Source: Prorocentrum cordatum (taxonomy: Eukaryota > Sar > Dinophyceae > Prorocentrales > Prorocentraceae). From it: a stretch of 64,000 nucleotides of DNA. Each line of letters opens with the position of its first letter. The first letter of the stretch is position 1. Made by a program: the position numbers and the translations under genes. The stretch lies in NCBI GenBank assembly GCA_963575745.1, contig CAUYUJ010013903.1, forward strand, positions 265,230 through 329,229, read 5' to 3'. This document shows positions 40,770 to 49,429 of the stretch, piece after piece. The notes below the pieces were generated by a model. That model saw only the letters and a list, made by a program, of their open reading frames with translations, searched no databases and was not told where the DNA came from.

Positions 40770-41053
40770 GGCCTCCCCTCCGGGCACAACAGAGAACCGC
40801 AGCCACAGCTGAGTTGAGTTTTCGGGAGGGCCCCATCGGGGGGAGTTCCCAGCGAGCTCGACGCGCATGGCCCCGTCTGGCCGCCCTGGGACGCCACGTC
40901 GACCACAACCAGCACGAAGCTGGTTTCGGTACGCCGGCAGCACTCGGCACGCGTAAGCCATCCCTCGGGGTGTGTCCTCGATGCGGTCGTGGTCCCTTGC
41001 CTTGCTGTCCCCGCCTCCCCGCCCCTCTCCCCCCCGCCCGCCGTGGGGGGCAG

Positions 41054-41170
41054 GCGGCCCTCCAGTACTACCCGCTGGCGGACCAGCGGTCGAGGGGCAA
41101 AAACGAGAGGCACTGCCCCGAGTGCCACGGGATCATCCTGGGCCGGACGAAGGGGGGGAGCAAAATCGGG
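41054..41170 (+). CDS. Possible internal exon with CPEC
   Basis: A strong C/T tract and GGGGGGCAG precede the frame AALQYYPLADQRSRGKNERH then CPECHGIILGRTKGGSKIG. Third positions are almost all C or G. CPEC may be half of a zinc ribbon. The donor is not clear; the frame meets TAG at 41186, inside TE-M copy 2. Confidence 0.5.
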
Positions 41171-41181
41171 GAGCGAGAACT

Positions 41182-41357
41182 CATATAGACATGGGAGCTC
41201 GGAGGTCCGCGCGGATTTCTCGGATCCGCGCTGGGCCCACCTCCCCTGGCGCGCGGAGCGCGCCAGGGAGGAGCGCCGGAGGCGCCGCGGGGGGGGGGGG
41301 GCCCGGCGCGGATCCGAAAACTCCGCGCGGAGCTCCGAGATTTTTTTGTTGTTTATG
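41182..41357. mobile_element. TE-M copy 2, palindromic element
   Basis: GAGCTCGGAGGTCCGCGCGG and CCGCGCGGAGCTCCGAGA arms, with outer CATATAGACATG / GTTTATG. The loop has CCCTGGCGCGCGGAGCGCGC. Matches 35014-35178. Confidence 0.9.
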
Positions 41358-41417
41358 TCACTCTTCGTTCCCCTGTGACACGGAGGGAAGCAGTGCGATC
41401 GGGCTGCCTCCTGAGAC

Positions 41418-41588
41418 GTTCGAGGCCCGAGGCGTTGGGATGGCTTTCGCGCGTTCCTTGGCGGCTTGTTTTTCCAGCCTCGGCGTGCTCGTTTCGGCAG
41501 CAGCGCGCCCAGGGCCTCACACTCAGAGGCGCCCGAGTCGCGCCCCGAGCGGACGCTGGAGGCCTGGGCTCTATCGCACATAGCCTTA
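41418..41588 (-). CDS. Possible exon next to TE-Y3
   Basis: On the minus strand, immediately after the TE-Y3 end (CGACTTAAG), the frame reads AMCDRAQASSVRSGRDSGAS, ECEALGALLPKRARRGWKNK and on to RTSQ at CAG|GAGGC. Codons are mostly C/G-ending. If TE-Y3 is an intron on this strand, this is its 3' exon. Plus-strand frames are also open, so strand is uncertain. Confidence 0.35.
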
Positions 41589-41589
41589 A

Positions 41590-41771
41590 GTCGGGCCTGT
41601 CCCCCTACAGGGGGATTTCCGACGAAAAATAAAAATAGGCACACAGATAGTAAAACAATAATTCAAAAAACAGTCTGGGAGCTATTTTTTGAGTATTTTG
41701 GAAGCCTTTTTGGGGCATTTTTTTTATTTTTCGTCGAAAGTCCCCCTGTAGGGGGACACGCCCGACATTAG
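41590..41771. mobile_element. TE-Y3, complete (about 180 bp)
   Basis: GTCGGGCCTGTCCCCCTACA then GGGGGA, and TCCCCCTGTAGGGGGACACG then CCCGAC, are 26-bp inverted repeats with one mismatch. A/T-rich interior (AAAATAGGCACACAGATAG, TTTTTTGAGTATTTTGG). The borders give GT...ATTAG on the plus strand and GT...TTAAG on the minus strand, so it could splice either way. Confidence 0.92.
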
Positions 41772-42080
41772 CCCGACAGCCGAGTCCCCGACCTCCGGCG
41801 GTATGATGTTTCCAATTTCGGGGGCGGCCACGAGGGGGGCGATGACCAGGGGGGGGGGGACATCATGGCGGGGGCCATGATATCTCCCCAGAATTCGTGG
41901 CGCCTCTTCTCATTTCAATACGTCCCTGGCCCCCCCCCTGCCAGGGGGGGGGGGCCGCGCACATGCCGCCGGCCATGATTTGCGCCCCCCCCGTTTGAAC
42001 GCCCCCCTCGTGGCCGCCTCCGAATATAGCCCGAAAGCCGAGTCCCCGACCTCTGGAGGTATGATGTTTCCAATTGCCGC
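41772..42080. mobile_element. TE-K copy 1 flanked by 50-bp direct repeats
   Basis: GCCGAGTCCCCGACCTCxGG, GGTATGATGTTTCCAATT occurs at 41779-41818 and again at 42021-42077. Between them TE-K has ends GGGGGCGGCCACGAGGGGGG and CGCCCCCCTCGTGGCCGCCT (inverted), with ATCATGGCGGGGGCCATGAT and GCCGCCGGCCATGATTTGCG inside. Second copy at 56268-56452. Confidence 0.85.
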
Positions 42081-42093
42081 AATCTGGACTCGA

Positions 42094-42215
42094 GTCGGGT
42101 ATGTCTCTCTACTGGAGGGATGTTCAAGAATTGCAAGAAAATAGTATGGGGACGATTTCTCGTGCCCTTTTGGAAAGTCCCGAGTATTTTTGCATTGGGA
42201 CATGCCCGACCTCAG
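42094..42215. mobile_element. TE-Y4 (about 122 bp)
   Basis: GTCGGGTATGTCTCTCTACT at the left and GGGACATGCCCGACCTCAG at the right match TE-Y ends. The interior AAAATAGTATGGGGACGATT matches 53505 and 59705. The borders read GA|GT and CTCAG|T. Confidence 0.8.
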
Positions 42216-42459
42216 TCTAGACTCCGTTCCGCCCCCCAGGCTCCGCATGCGGGCCCTGGTACCATCCGAAATCACCTTGGGGCGCAAAACAGCCCCCGGG
42301 GACGGGGTCGGGAGCTCTGCGGCCACGGATGGCAACGCATGAGCGGAGGAGGCTGTTTTGGTCTGCCGCGTGCAGCCAGCCTTCCCTCCGCCACGAGCCC
42401 TTTGCTCGATGCGCCGGGGCCTCTGGCGCCGGGAGGCGCCTGAAGCAACCGGCTTCAGG

Positions 42460-42690
42460 GCCCCGAATTCCCTGGGCTTGGGGCGGTCAGGGACAGCTGC
42501 AGATTCGCGCCTCGGGGGCTCAAACCGGAGTTGTGCCCCAGACCGCAGCTATCCGCACAATTCGGGCGCCCATGTCCCCCGAATCACCAGGGCTGGGGGC
42601 ACTCGGGGGCAGCTACAGATTCGCGCCCGGGAGGCCCACGCCGGAGTTACCCCATACCGCAGTTATCCTGGACAGCTCGGGCGTCCAACA
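42460..42690 (+). repeat. 112-bp tandem duplication
   Basis: Two units with CAGATTCGCGCC, CCGGAGTT and CCGCAGTTATCC / CCGCAGCTATCC (42462-42573, 42574-42690). Open frames run through, but no codon evidence favours one. Confidence 0.75.
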
Positions 42691-42756
42691 GCTGCACACG
42701 AGGCCGATTCGTTCACCCGCCCTTTTCCGGCCTCCCCCTCTTCAGAGGAGGAGCAG

Positions 42757-43078
42757 GTACACTCGGACCGAGGTTTAAGATCGAGGTCGATTCGGGGGGG
42801 GGGTGCCCTGGTGTTCTTCGTGCTTGTTGGATGTTTTTATGCATCCTGTGATGGGCATATTTCCCACCACCACAACCATGGGTATGAGAGGGAGGAGGAG
42901 TATGAGGAGGAGGAGGAGGACCTCCCCATCCTCCCTTCTCCCCTGTCCTGCCTATGGTAGTGGTGGTGGAACATTGGCCCATCATCCTGGGGAGGGTATC
43001 CTTGGGTGTTCTGTGTTTTGGAGGGCGGATGGTCTCCTGTTCCTGAGGGATGTTCTTCTGGCCTAGGTCGACTGCAAG
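42757..43078 (+). mobile_element. TE-J copy 1, carrying TE-N
   Basis: TCGGACCGAGGTTTAAGATC, GAGGTCGATTCGGGG, GTGTTCTTCG ... GTTCTGTGTTTTGGAGGG, GATGTTCTTCTGGCCTAGGT. Same order as 54955-55122, and in reverse at 51985-52175. TE-N is inserted at the GCATCCTGGGGAGGG position. Confidence 0.85.
42849..42982. mobile_element. TE-N copy 1 with 7-bp target duplication
   Basis: TGATGGGCATATTTCCCACC then ACCAC, and GGTGGTGGAACATTGGCCCA then T, are inverted ends; the middle is GAGGAG/CCTCCC microsatellite. CATCCTG flanks both sides (42842-42848, 42983-42989). The empty site is seen in TE-J copy 3 (GCGTCCTGGGGAGGG, near 55035). Confidence 0.9.
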
Positions 43079-43079
43079 C

Positions 43080-43555
43080 GAAGGGGGGGCCGCGGCCGCC
43101 TAAGCCTCTTCTCGCGCCGTGCCGCCTCTTGGCGGCACGCACAAGGGGGGCTATGGGGGGAGGGGGGCAGGCTTCGTAGAGGGAGGCTCCTTCTCAGCAG
43201 GCAGGCGCCGGCCTCGCATCCACAGGTGAGGCCCGCGCCTTCCAGGAAGCCGGGTGCTCCTAAGAAGCCTGTAGCCCGGAGATCCGACGGCGTGATTTTT
43301 TCCATGCGGGGCCCCCGGAAATCTCGACCCATTCCCCGGGACCAGTTTTTCATCCTGAGTCGTTTTTTGACGGTCCTGAGAGGCCCCGTAGGGGCCCCGG
43401 AGGCCGAGAATTGCGAAACACCTCCGTCTTTTTTGGGGGGCAACCTCCGTCTTTTTTTGTTTTTTTGTTTCAGTGCGTTGGATCTCTGGGAACCCATGCA
43501 CAGCTGCGCCTCCGCCGTCGCTGCGGCTGGATCTCCGCCTCGGACCGCTGGCCTG
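43080..43555. other. No gene seen
   Basis: G+C-rich with CTTCTTAGGAGCACCCGGCT-like GCGCC text (43185-43265) resembling 51780-51890 in reverse (GAGGCTCCTTCTCAGCAGGC / AGGCTTCTTAGAAGCACCC). Holds an old CTCAGGATGAAAAAG family copy in reverse (43310-43430). Confidence 0.45.
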
Positions 43556-43557
43556 AG

Positions 43558-43792
43558 CACCAGGAGCACCAGGAGGAGGAGTAGGAGGAGGACGAGGAGG
43601 AGGAGGAGTAGGAGGAGGAGGAGGACGAAGAGGAGGAGGAGGAGGAGGAGGAGGAGGAGGAGGAGGAGCAGGAGGAGGAGGAGGAGGAGCAGGAGGAGGA
43701 AGAGGAGGAGGAGGAAAAAGAAAAGGAGGAGGAGGAGGAAGAGGAGGAGAAGGAGGAGGAGGAGTAGGAGGAAGAGGAGGAGGCCTGCGGTG
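43558..43792. repeat. GGA/GAGGAGGAC microsatellite
   Basis: About 235 bp of GGA triplets with GTAGGA, GACGA and GCAGGA interruptions. Confidence 0.95.
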
Positions 43793-43850
43793 CTGGCCCA
43801 GCTCTCTTTGCTCCCCCCGCGTCCCGCTCGTCCGGCCCGGCCGTCCACAG

Positions 43851-43908
43851 CAGCCACACGGAGTGCCTGGCCTGCAAGCACCGCAAGGCCGAGGCGCGGG
43901 CGGGGACG
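43851..43908 (+). CDS. Possible internal exon with CLAC
   Basis: After a C/T tract and GTCCACAG the frame reads SHTECLACKHRKAEARAG, with C/G third positions throughout. CLACK could be half of a metal site. The donor is uncertain (near 43904-43916). Directly after it, GGACGAGACAGGG ... GGGGGCAGCGATGCAGTCAA also occurs at 44152-44190, so the exon abuts a repeat. Confidence 0.42.
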
Positions 43909-44181
43909 AGACAGGGGTCAATCATCGGGGGCAGCGATGCAGTCAACCCGCGTACGTAAGAATGATGCCCAGACATGCTCGCGTCGTGAAACAAATCTGA
44001 CTGCAAGTTTTTCGCTATTTCGGCCCCTGGGGGCCCTCGCCGGGCCCTAGGACCGTCAAAAAAAGACTCAGGATGAAAAAGCAGCCCCAGGGAAAGGGTC
44101 TTGACTTCCAGGGACGCCGTCCTGAAAAACACCAGGACGTCGCATGTCTGGGGACGAGACAGGGATAATCGGGGGCAGCGA

Positions 44182-44353
44182 TGCAGTCAACCCGCATAAG
44201 AAGGATGGGCAGCCTTCCCAAGGGTGCCCGTGCGTCCTTTTTGCTCCTTCGCGCACTCTGGGCCACTTTCGCTGGCCGCGCCCCGCTCGAGAAGCCTCGA
44301 GTGGCCCTCCCCTTGCATCCTTATCGTGCGTCCTTGTGGTACGGGTTGAATGC
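44182..44353 (+). mobile_element. TE-D copy 3
   Basis: TGCAGTCAACCCGCATAAGA, GGCCGCGCCCCGCTCGAGAA and GGTACGGGTTGAATGCA: inverted ends as in TE-D copy 1. A second TE-D-like start lies at 43938. Confidence 0.85.
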
Positions 44354-44560
44354 AGGGGGGTAGGCGTAGGTGGGCGGATACACCGACCCCCAATCGCCAA
44401 TTGATCGCCAATAGGGGCCCGATCGCCCCAACCTGCACAGGAAAGTGCGGATTCACTTATCGGTGGCATATCGCCGATCTATCGGCGATATACCGCCGAT
44501 TCCAGGTCGATGCATCCCCCCTATGCCAGTCCCCCCTTATCGTTGCCCTTGAGATGCATC
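44345..44560. mobile_element. TE-B copy 4
   Basis: GATCGCCAATAGGGGCCCGA, GCATATCGCCGATCTATCGG, ATTCCAGGTCGATGCATCCC, CTATGCCAGTCCCCCCTTAT then CGTTGCC. The right end is complete; the left end is abutted by TE-D. Confidence 0.88.
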
Positions 44561-44690
44561 ATTCCAGAGCGTTCCGGAACGCTCTTGGAGTGTTCCCGAG
44601 CGCTCTGAGAAGGCTGCGGCGCCTGATGCATCCTTCAGAGCCGCGGAATCTCAGAAATCACCGATGTGTCCTCCCCTCTATCTAGCGCCC
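44560..44690 (+). repeat. CAGAGCGTTCC repeat, copy 1
   Basis: GAGCGTTCCGGAACGCTC, GCGCTCTGAGAAGGCTGCGG and CAGAGCCGCGGAATCTCAGA match 50640-50740 in order. Confidence 0.7.
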
Positions 44691-45019
44691 GATTTTTTTT
44701 GATGAGTGGGCCCCCAGCGGTCTGGACAACTTCTCTAGGTGGGCGACTAGAAAGGGTGTGGTTACGCCAGGGTGTGGTTTGCAATCTGCGTCGTTGGGGC
44801 ATTGGGGGGCACTATGGTGCCTCCGTCGGGCCTCTTCGGACCCTTTGCACACCGCACCCTTCGGTCGGAGTTGCCGACTGGGGCCAGCTTTTCGTCCTGT
44901 ATCGTTTTGGACGGTCCCTGGGCTGGCGAGGGCCCCTGGAGATCGAAACCGAAACCGGCCCAAAGCTGGCCGCTCCTTTTTTTCGCTGGCTCGGATTCCT
45001 TGGCTGGTCCGTCGTTTTC

Positions 45020-45245
45020 CTTGTCCTCGGCGTCACGCCAACATACCAATATTACCTGTGCGTCGCCCCCTCCATGGGGCGGCTCGCGCACCCAGAACTC
45101 TTGCAGCGTGTGCGCCGTGGCGGGCGCTCTCGGGCCACACCGCTCTGGAAACGATGCCCCACAGGACGGGCATACCATCTGCTCGCGTCGGGCGCGCGCC
45201 TCCATCGGGGGTGGACGGACCTCCTGCCCTGACACGTCGATTAGC
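45020..45245 (+). repeat. TE-V copy 1 (about 200 bp)
   Basis: GGCGTCACGCCAACATACCA, GTGCGTCGCCCCC, CGTGGCGGGCGCTCTCGGGC and CGCGCGCCTCCAT match 52795-52990 in the same orientation. No clear terminal repeats. Confidence 0.75.
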
Positions 45246-45440
45246 GAATTGGCCCTGTTCGGTTCGCGAGAGGGCATCGCGGCCGTCATTTTTGCGGGTC
45301 CAGGTCCGTCGGTTTCGGTCCCAGGCCGTTTTCATTAAGGGAAGGCTTACGAAAGGGAGGTTTGTCCACCGCCGACTCCAGGGAGGACACTCGGTCTCAG
45401 CATGTCTCCGTGCGTCCCCTGCCCTGGCCTCGCCTCAGAG

Positions 45441-45595
45441 GCCACCGAGCCCCCGGGGGCGCAGCCCCTGGCGCTGCCGGCGGGCCCGCAGCGGCTGGCC
45501 CTGCCGGCAGGCCACGCGGGGCTGGCGGGGGCCCCCAAGACGGCGGTGGAGAAGCTGTGCGACGCCTACGAGGGGATGGACGCCCGTGTCTCAAG
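45441..45595 (+). CDS. Possible internal exon, Ala/Leu/Pro-rich then KTAVEKLCDAYEG
   Basis: After TCGCCTCAG the frame reads ATEPPGAQPLALPAGPQRLA, LPAGHAGLAGAPKTAVEKLC, DAYEGMDARVS. Third positions are nearly all C or G. The segment ends in CTCAAG at the TE-Q element. It may belong to the same gene as 46579-47140; no family recognised. Confidence 0.5.
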
Positions 45596-45824
45596 CAGTG
45601 GCGAAGCGTCCTGGCTCGCCTATAGACCTACTAAACCATGTTCTAAGAACCTTTTTTGGTTTCCACGAAATGTGTTTAGAACATTTCTGGCTGGGACTGT
45701 CCTGTTTAAACGTATCGGGCTTATGTTCTAAGAACAATGCTTTTGTTCTTAGAACATTTGCGGGTTCTAAGAACATTCCGTGGTAGGACTACAGGAATAC
45801 TTGGACGGTCGGCCCCTGCTCAAG
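45596..45824 (+). mobile_element. TE-Q copy 1 (229 bp)
   Basis: CAGTGGCGAAGCGTCCTGGC to CGGTCGGCCCCTGCTCAAG. A/T-rich interior with many TTCTAAGAAC / GTTCTTAGAAC palindromes. TCAAG lies at both borders. Copies at 51177-51386 and 52444-52664. Removing it leaves an open frame (ARVSSVVEPTSIPQ...), so it may act as an intron with an AA|GC donor. Confidence 0.85.
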
Positions 45825-45829
45825 TGTCG

Positions 45830-46025
45830 TTGAACCTACCTCCATCCCTCAAAGGAGGAAACGATACCCCTTACCCATGCGTCTACCCTTCTCCCGTTGT
45901 CCCCTTTTGGGGCCTCCTGGGCGACCCTCGTCGCCGCCATTGGGTTCGCCTCGACATCCTGGTCAGAACGCACCCCGGGAGAGGTCCGTGGAGTAGCAGT
46001 ATCGGTACCTTATGGTCTCCCCAAT
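45830..46025 (+). repeat. Repeat O copy 1 (empty site for TE-F4)
   Basis: CCCTCGTCGCCGCCATTGGG, GACATCCTGGTCAGAACGCA, CCCCGGGAGAGGTCCGTGGA, GTATCGGTACCTTATGGT matches 53880-53989 plus 54120-54150. The second copy contains TE-F exactly at GTATC. Confidence 0.82.
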
Positions 46026-46374
46026 CCCCACGTCTTTGCGTCGTCATTGAAATCACGACGGAAGTGTTTTGCTCTCTTTCGGCCTTCGGGGGCTCTCACC
46101 GACCCTGGGACCGCCAAGCGGCTGCAGGATGAAGAGCTGGTCCAGGGAAGGAGTTCAGACCTCTTGGAGAGCCACGCTGTGACAAACATATCTGACCCCC
46201 ATCCCCACTGGGCCATGGCATCTCACCCCCCCCAGTTGGGGATAGGCCCCTCGAAACCCGAAGGGAGCAGCTTATTTATGTAATATATAAGTTATATTCC
46301 CATCTAGGGGGGTAACCTCAGGAGGTCTTTAGTTGTCGTCCCCCCCTGTTGTTCTCGGCGGGGATTAAACTCGC

Positions 46375-46435
46375 CTCCTCCTCCTCCTCCTCCTCCTCCT
46401 CCTCCTCCTCCTCCTCCTCCTCCTCCTCCTCCTCT
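46375..46435. repeat. (CTC)n microsatellite
   Basis: 60-bp CTC repeat. 46030-46370 before it holds an old CTCAGGATGAAAAAG family copy (46085-46185) and no gene. Confidence 0.95.
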
Positions 46436-46578
46436 TGTCGTCGTTGTTGTGCGGCGGATGCCGCGGAGAAGTAACTATTTTCCACTGCTGGCGGGACCCC
46501 CGTCCGTCAAGAAGGTCGCCGGAGAGAAAATCCGTTTCCAACGGTTGGGGGGGGGTTCGGAAGACCTGCCGCGGTCAG

Positions 46579-47140
46579 GTCGGCCGGGGGCGCCAAGGCC
46601 AAGGCAAGGCCGGTGGGGCTGGGGATGGGCTCCACGATGCCCAGGACGCCCTGGCCATCCTGGACGACCTCGAGGCCGCGACGAACGGCACGAAGGCGCG
46701 GGAGGCGGAGAGGGCGGCGGCGGAGGCCGCGGCACGGCAGCGGCAGCAGCGGAGGGAGCAGCGGGAGCTGGACCTCGCCGCCGCCAGGGCGCAGGCCTGC
46801 TCCGAGGTGCGGGAGCGCGAGCGCAGGCGCGAGGAGGCCAGCGCCAGGACAGCGGTAAGGCGGGCCTGTCCCTCTGCAGGAGGGATCGTCAATCATAGTC
46901 AAAAAAATATGGGGACGAGTTGCGGGCTATTTCTGGCAATCTTGGAGTATGTTTTGACTATGTTCTAGTTGTCGTTCAAAATTCAAAATCCGCCAGTAGG
47001 GGGACGTGCCCGACCTAAGGATAGCGGCGATGCTCGAGAGGGACGAGCAGGAGGCCAGGGAGGCGGCGGCGGCGGCGCAGCCGGCGGCGGAGGCTCGCCG
47101 CGGAAGGGGGGCGGGGTCCCGAGGGGAAGCGGGGACGTAG
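46579..47140 (+). CDS. 3' end of a coiled-coil protein gene, two exons split by TE-Y1
   Basis: Exon 1 (46579-46859), after GCGGTCAG, reads LHDAQDALAILDDLEAATNG, then TKAREAERAAAEAAARQRQQ and on through VRERERRREEASARTAV. It is almost wholly C/G at third positions. An intron (46860-47019) coincides with TE-Y1. The donor is GTAAG|GCGG and the acceptor CCTAAG|GATA. Exon 2 (47020-47140) continues in frame RIAAMLERDEQEAREAAAAA to TAG at 47138. The charged Ala/Arg/Glu heptad-like sequence predicts a coiled coil across both exons, which supports the splice. Upstream exons are not linked; 45441-45595 is a candidate. Family unknown. Confidence 0.68.
46860..47019 (+). mobile_element. TE-Y1, element acting as an intron (160 bp)
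   Basis: Left end GCGGGCCTGTCCCTCTGCAG then GAGGGA; right end CGCCAGTAGGGGGACGTGCC then CGACCTAAG, inverted to each other. TAAG is present at both borders, so the exact cut can slide without changing the product. The interior TCAATCATAGTCAAAAAAAT is shared with TE-Y2 and TE-Y7. Confidence 0.88.
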
Positions 47141-47197
47141 GACCTCCCCTGTGGGCGCTTTTGCCGTTGGCCACGCTTGAGTGGTCTCGGGACGCAT

Positions 47198-47364
47198 CCC
47201 GGGTTATGGGCTTGTTTTCCACCACCACCACCACCACCACCATAAGTTAGAGGGGGGAAGGAGGAGGAGGAGGAGGAGGAGGAGGAGGAGGAGGAGGAGG
47301 AGGAGGACCCCCTCCCCCTCCAATTCCTGGTGGTGGTGGTGGTGGAAAACAGGCTTATCACGGG
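47198..47364. mobile_element. TE-N copy 2
   Basis: GGTTATGGGCTTGTTTTCCA then (CCA)n at the left, and (TGG)n then AAAACAGGCTTATCACGGG at the right are inverted ends; the centre is a GGA microsatellite. ATCCCGGG / ATCACGGG at the borders may be an 8-bp target duplication. Confidence 0.85.
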
Positions 47365-47369
47365 TTCCT

Positions 47370-47688
47370 GGAGTTCGCCTCGGGACGATCGAAACGGGAA
47401 CGGATGGAGTGGGCACGAAGACCCACAGCAGTTCTTGCTCATACCGAACAGGGTCCGTTGGCGGCGGCGGCGGCGCCGCGCGCTGCTCCTGTGAGACAGA
47501 AGGCCGCCTGTCCAGCAGCGTCCACCGTCGGTTTTGGACGACGTTTGTCGTTGGGTATCGTACCCATGTTTTGTGTGTATTCCCACTTCGGACGTCCAAG
47601 TCGCCGTCTTGTGAATGGGGCTCCCGCTCCACCCGGAGCCGTTTTTGTGACGCTCCCCCCAAGGGGGCAACGATAGGCCCGTTTTTGC
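47370..47688. other. No gene seen
   Basis: G+C-rich unique sequence with short open frames on both strands and no splice-flanked island I trust. Confidence 0.4.
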
Positions 47689-47689
47689 A

Positions 47690-47818
47690 TCGAGCCCCCA
47701 ATGGCCTGCGCATCGCATGTAGGGGCCCGAATGCCCACCCCGCCCAGGAAAGAATGTACGGTTTCGCCATCGGGGGCTTATCGCCGGCCTATCGGCGATG
47801 TATCGCCATCTGAGGACG
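47690..47818 (+). mobile_element. TE-B copy 5, partial
   Basis: GAGCCCCCAATGGCCTGCGC, CCGCCCAGGAAAGAATGTAC, ATCGGGGGCTTATCGCCGGC and CTATCGGCGATGTATCGCCA. Right end replaced by TE-Y8. Confidence 0.75.
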
Positions 47819-47920
47819 AATGTTCATTATTGTTTGATACTTTTTGGGTATTTTGGGGAGATGAATTATTTGTCGTTCAAAATCCGCCTGTAGGAGGACA
47901 TGCCATGCCCGACCTAACCA
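47819..47920 (+). mobile_element. TE-Y8, right part only
   Basis: TTTGGGTATTTTGGGGAGAT, TTGTCGTTCAAAATCCGCCT, GTAGGAGGACATGCC and CCCGACCTAAC match the right two thirds of TE-Y1. The left end is lost against TE-B copy 5. Confidence 0.78.
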
Positions 47921-48009
47921 GAGGTGTCCCCAGCGTCTCGCTCCGTGTGTGGAGTCCCCCAGGGGCCCTCTGGGCTTATGGTGTCCCAGCTTGCTGCAGC
48001 CTTGGTCAC

Positions 48010-48160
48010 CTCCTCCTCATCCTCCTTCCTCCTCCTCCTCCTCCTCCTCTCCCTCCTCCTCCTCCTCCTCCTCCTCCTCCTCCTCCTCCTCCTCCTCCTA
48101 CTCTCTCTGCTCCTCCTCCTCCTCCTCCTCCTCCCCCTCCCCCTCCTCGAGCACCAGGAC
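48010..48160. repeat. (CTC)n microsatellite
   Basis: About 150 bp of CTC with CATCCTCCTTCC and TACTCTCTCTGC interruptions. Forms the pyrimidine tract before the next island. Confidence 0.95.
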
Positions 48161-48173
48161 AATCTCGGAACTG

Positions 48174-48527
48174 GACGGCTTTCACGCGTCGGACCCCGGG
48201 AGGCGACGCTCGTTCGACACATTCGCCAGCGCGTGTCGGGCAGACACCGTTTCGATACTTCTTCGGGGTGCTCGACATTTGTGTATCTTTGGAGTGAGGT
48301 CCTGCAGTCTGGTGGGACCTCCTTGGCCCCGTGAGAGATGCCCTGGAGGCAGTTCTGGGACCTCCTCGGAACTCCTGGCGGCACCCTTGGCCAGGGGCAT
48401 TTCTGGCAGCACTGCCAGAACTCTTGGGGGCGTGTCTGCTTCGACACCCGCTGGACTGAGACTTCGCTCGGCCGGTCTCCGGCCGATGCTCTCCACCAGC
48501 GAGGGCTCCCGACTAAACATACCTTGA
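48174..48527 (+). CDS. Possible exon(s), unknown protein
   Basis: After the CTC tract and GAGCACCAG the frame reads TISELDGFHASDPGRRRSFD, TFASACRADTVSILL with good codon bias at first, then weaker to TAA/TAG near 48527. The minus strand is also open for 132 codons (48182-48580, ...EMPLAKGAARSSEEVPEL...). Two stretches here (about 48440-48515 and 48740-48810) share GCTCTCCACCAGCGA, a local repeat, which argues for caution. Confidence 0.3.
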   Translation, partial: DGFHASDPGRRRSFDTFASACRADTVSILLRGARHLCIFGVRSCSLVGPPWPRERCPGGSSGTSSELLAAPLARGISGSTARTLGGVSASTPAGLRLRSAGLRPMLSTSEGSRLNIP

Positions 48528-48814
48528 TAGAGCGCATCTCGGAGAGACTTGAGCGACGGGAAAAACGGGGTCGTCTTCACCGACGCTGGCGCGTAAGCTG
48601 CCCGCGCAAGGCCGCGCGTGAGCGCCCTAGGTCCTAGGCCCTAGGCTTTCAGTGGGGCGTGCCGGGCTGGCGGCCCGCGCAATCCTCCGCGAAAGGTCGC
48701 GATGCCGTCTCGCGAAAGGGCCATTTCTTGTCGCCGCTCGCTCCGACGCTCGCTGGAACGAGAACGCGCCGGTCGAGGCTCTCCACCAGCGAATCCGAAA
48801 GCACGTAGGAGTGA

Positions 48815-48955
48815 CCCTTCGCCAGAGTGACCTCTGGGTGCCGGCCCACTGGGGTCCTGGCGTTCGCCGAACGCGATGAGACAGTGGCGTCTGGCGCGCT
48901 TGTGTGTGAGTCCCCCCGCGGCTCCCTGGAAGCCGCGCACCAGAGGTCATTTCTT
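48815..48955 (+). mobile_element. TE-W copy 3
   Basis: GGAGTGACCCTTCGCCAGAG, GTGACCTCTGGGTGC and GCCGCGCACCAGAGGTCATT. Ends are AGTGACCTCTGG-type inverted repeats. Matches 52178-52340 and 5688-6040. Confidence 0.78.
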
Positions 48956-49429
48956 GCCTAGGGCCATCCTTTCGTGTAGCCGAGAGCCCCCGACCGAGCA
49001 CATGCATTGGCAGAGCACCTCTGCGAGAGAGACTCGTCCCCCAGGAGCCCGTTTCTTTTTTTTGTGTGGGACATGACGGGCGTCATGGCCCCCGCTCCCC
49101 CCCCCCTTATGACGTGACGCTCCCCCCCAAGAGCGCTCCGGACACTGCCGCAGTGCGTTTTGGGATCCGCGTAGGAATCCGCATAGGAGTCAGGTCCGCA
49201 GTCGTCGTCGTCGTCGTCGTCGTTGTCGTCGCTCGTGGCTTGTCGCTCGTCGCTCATCGTCGTCGTGCGCGCGGACGCGGCTGAAGCCTGCTTTTCACTC
49301 CGGGCCGATGACGGCAATCTTCTAAGGGGGGGGAGGGGGTCGATGTCGTCACGTTTCGCGCCGGCGACGTTTGGGAATGCTTAGGAATGACGGAGAACGG
49401 GTAGCGCCAGCATGTAGGTGGCGATTTGC

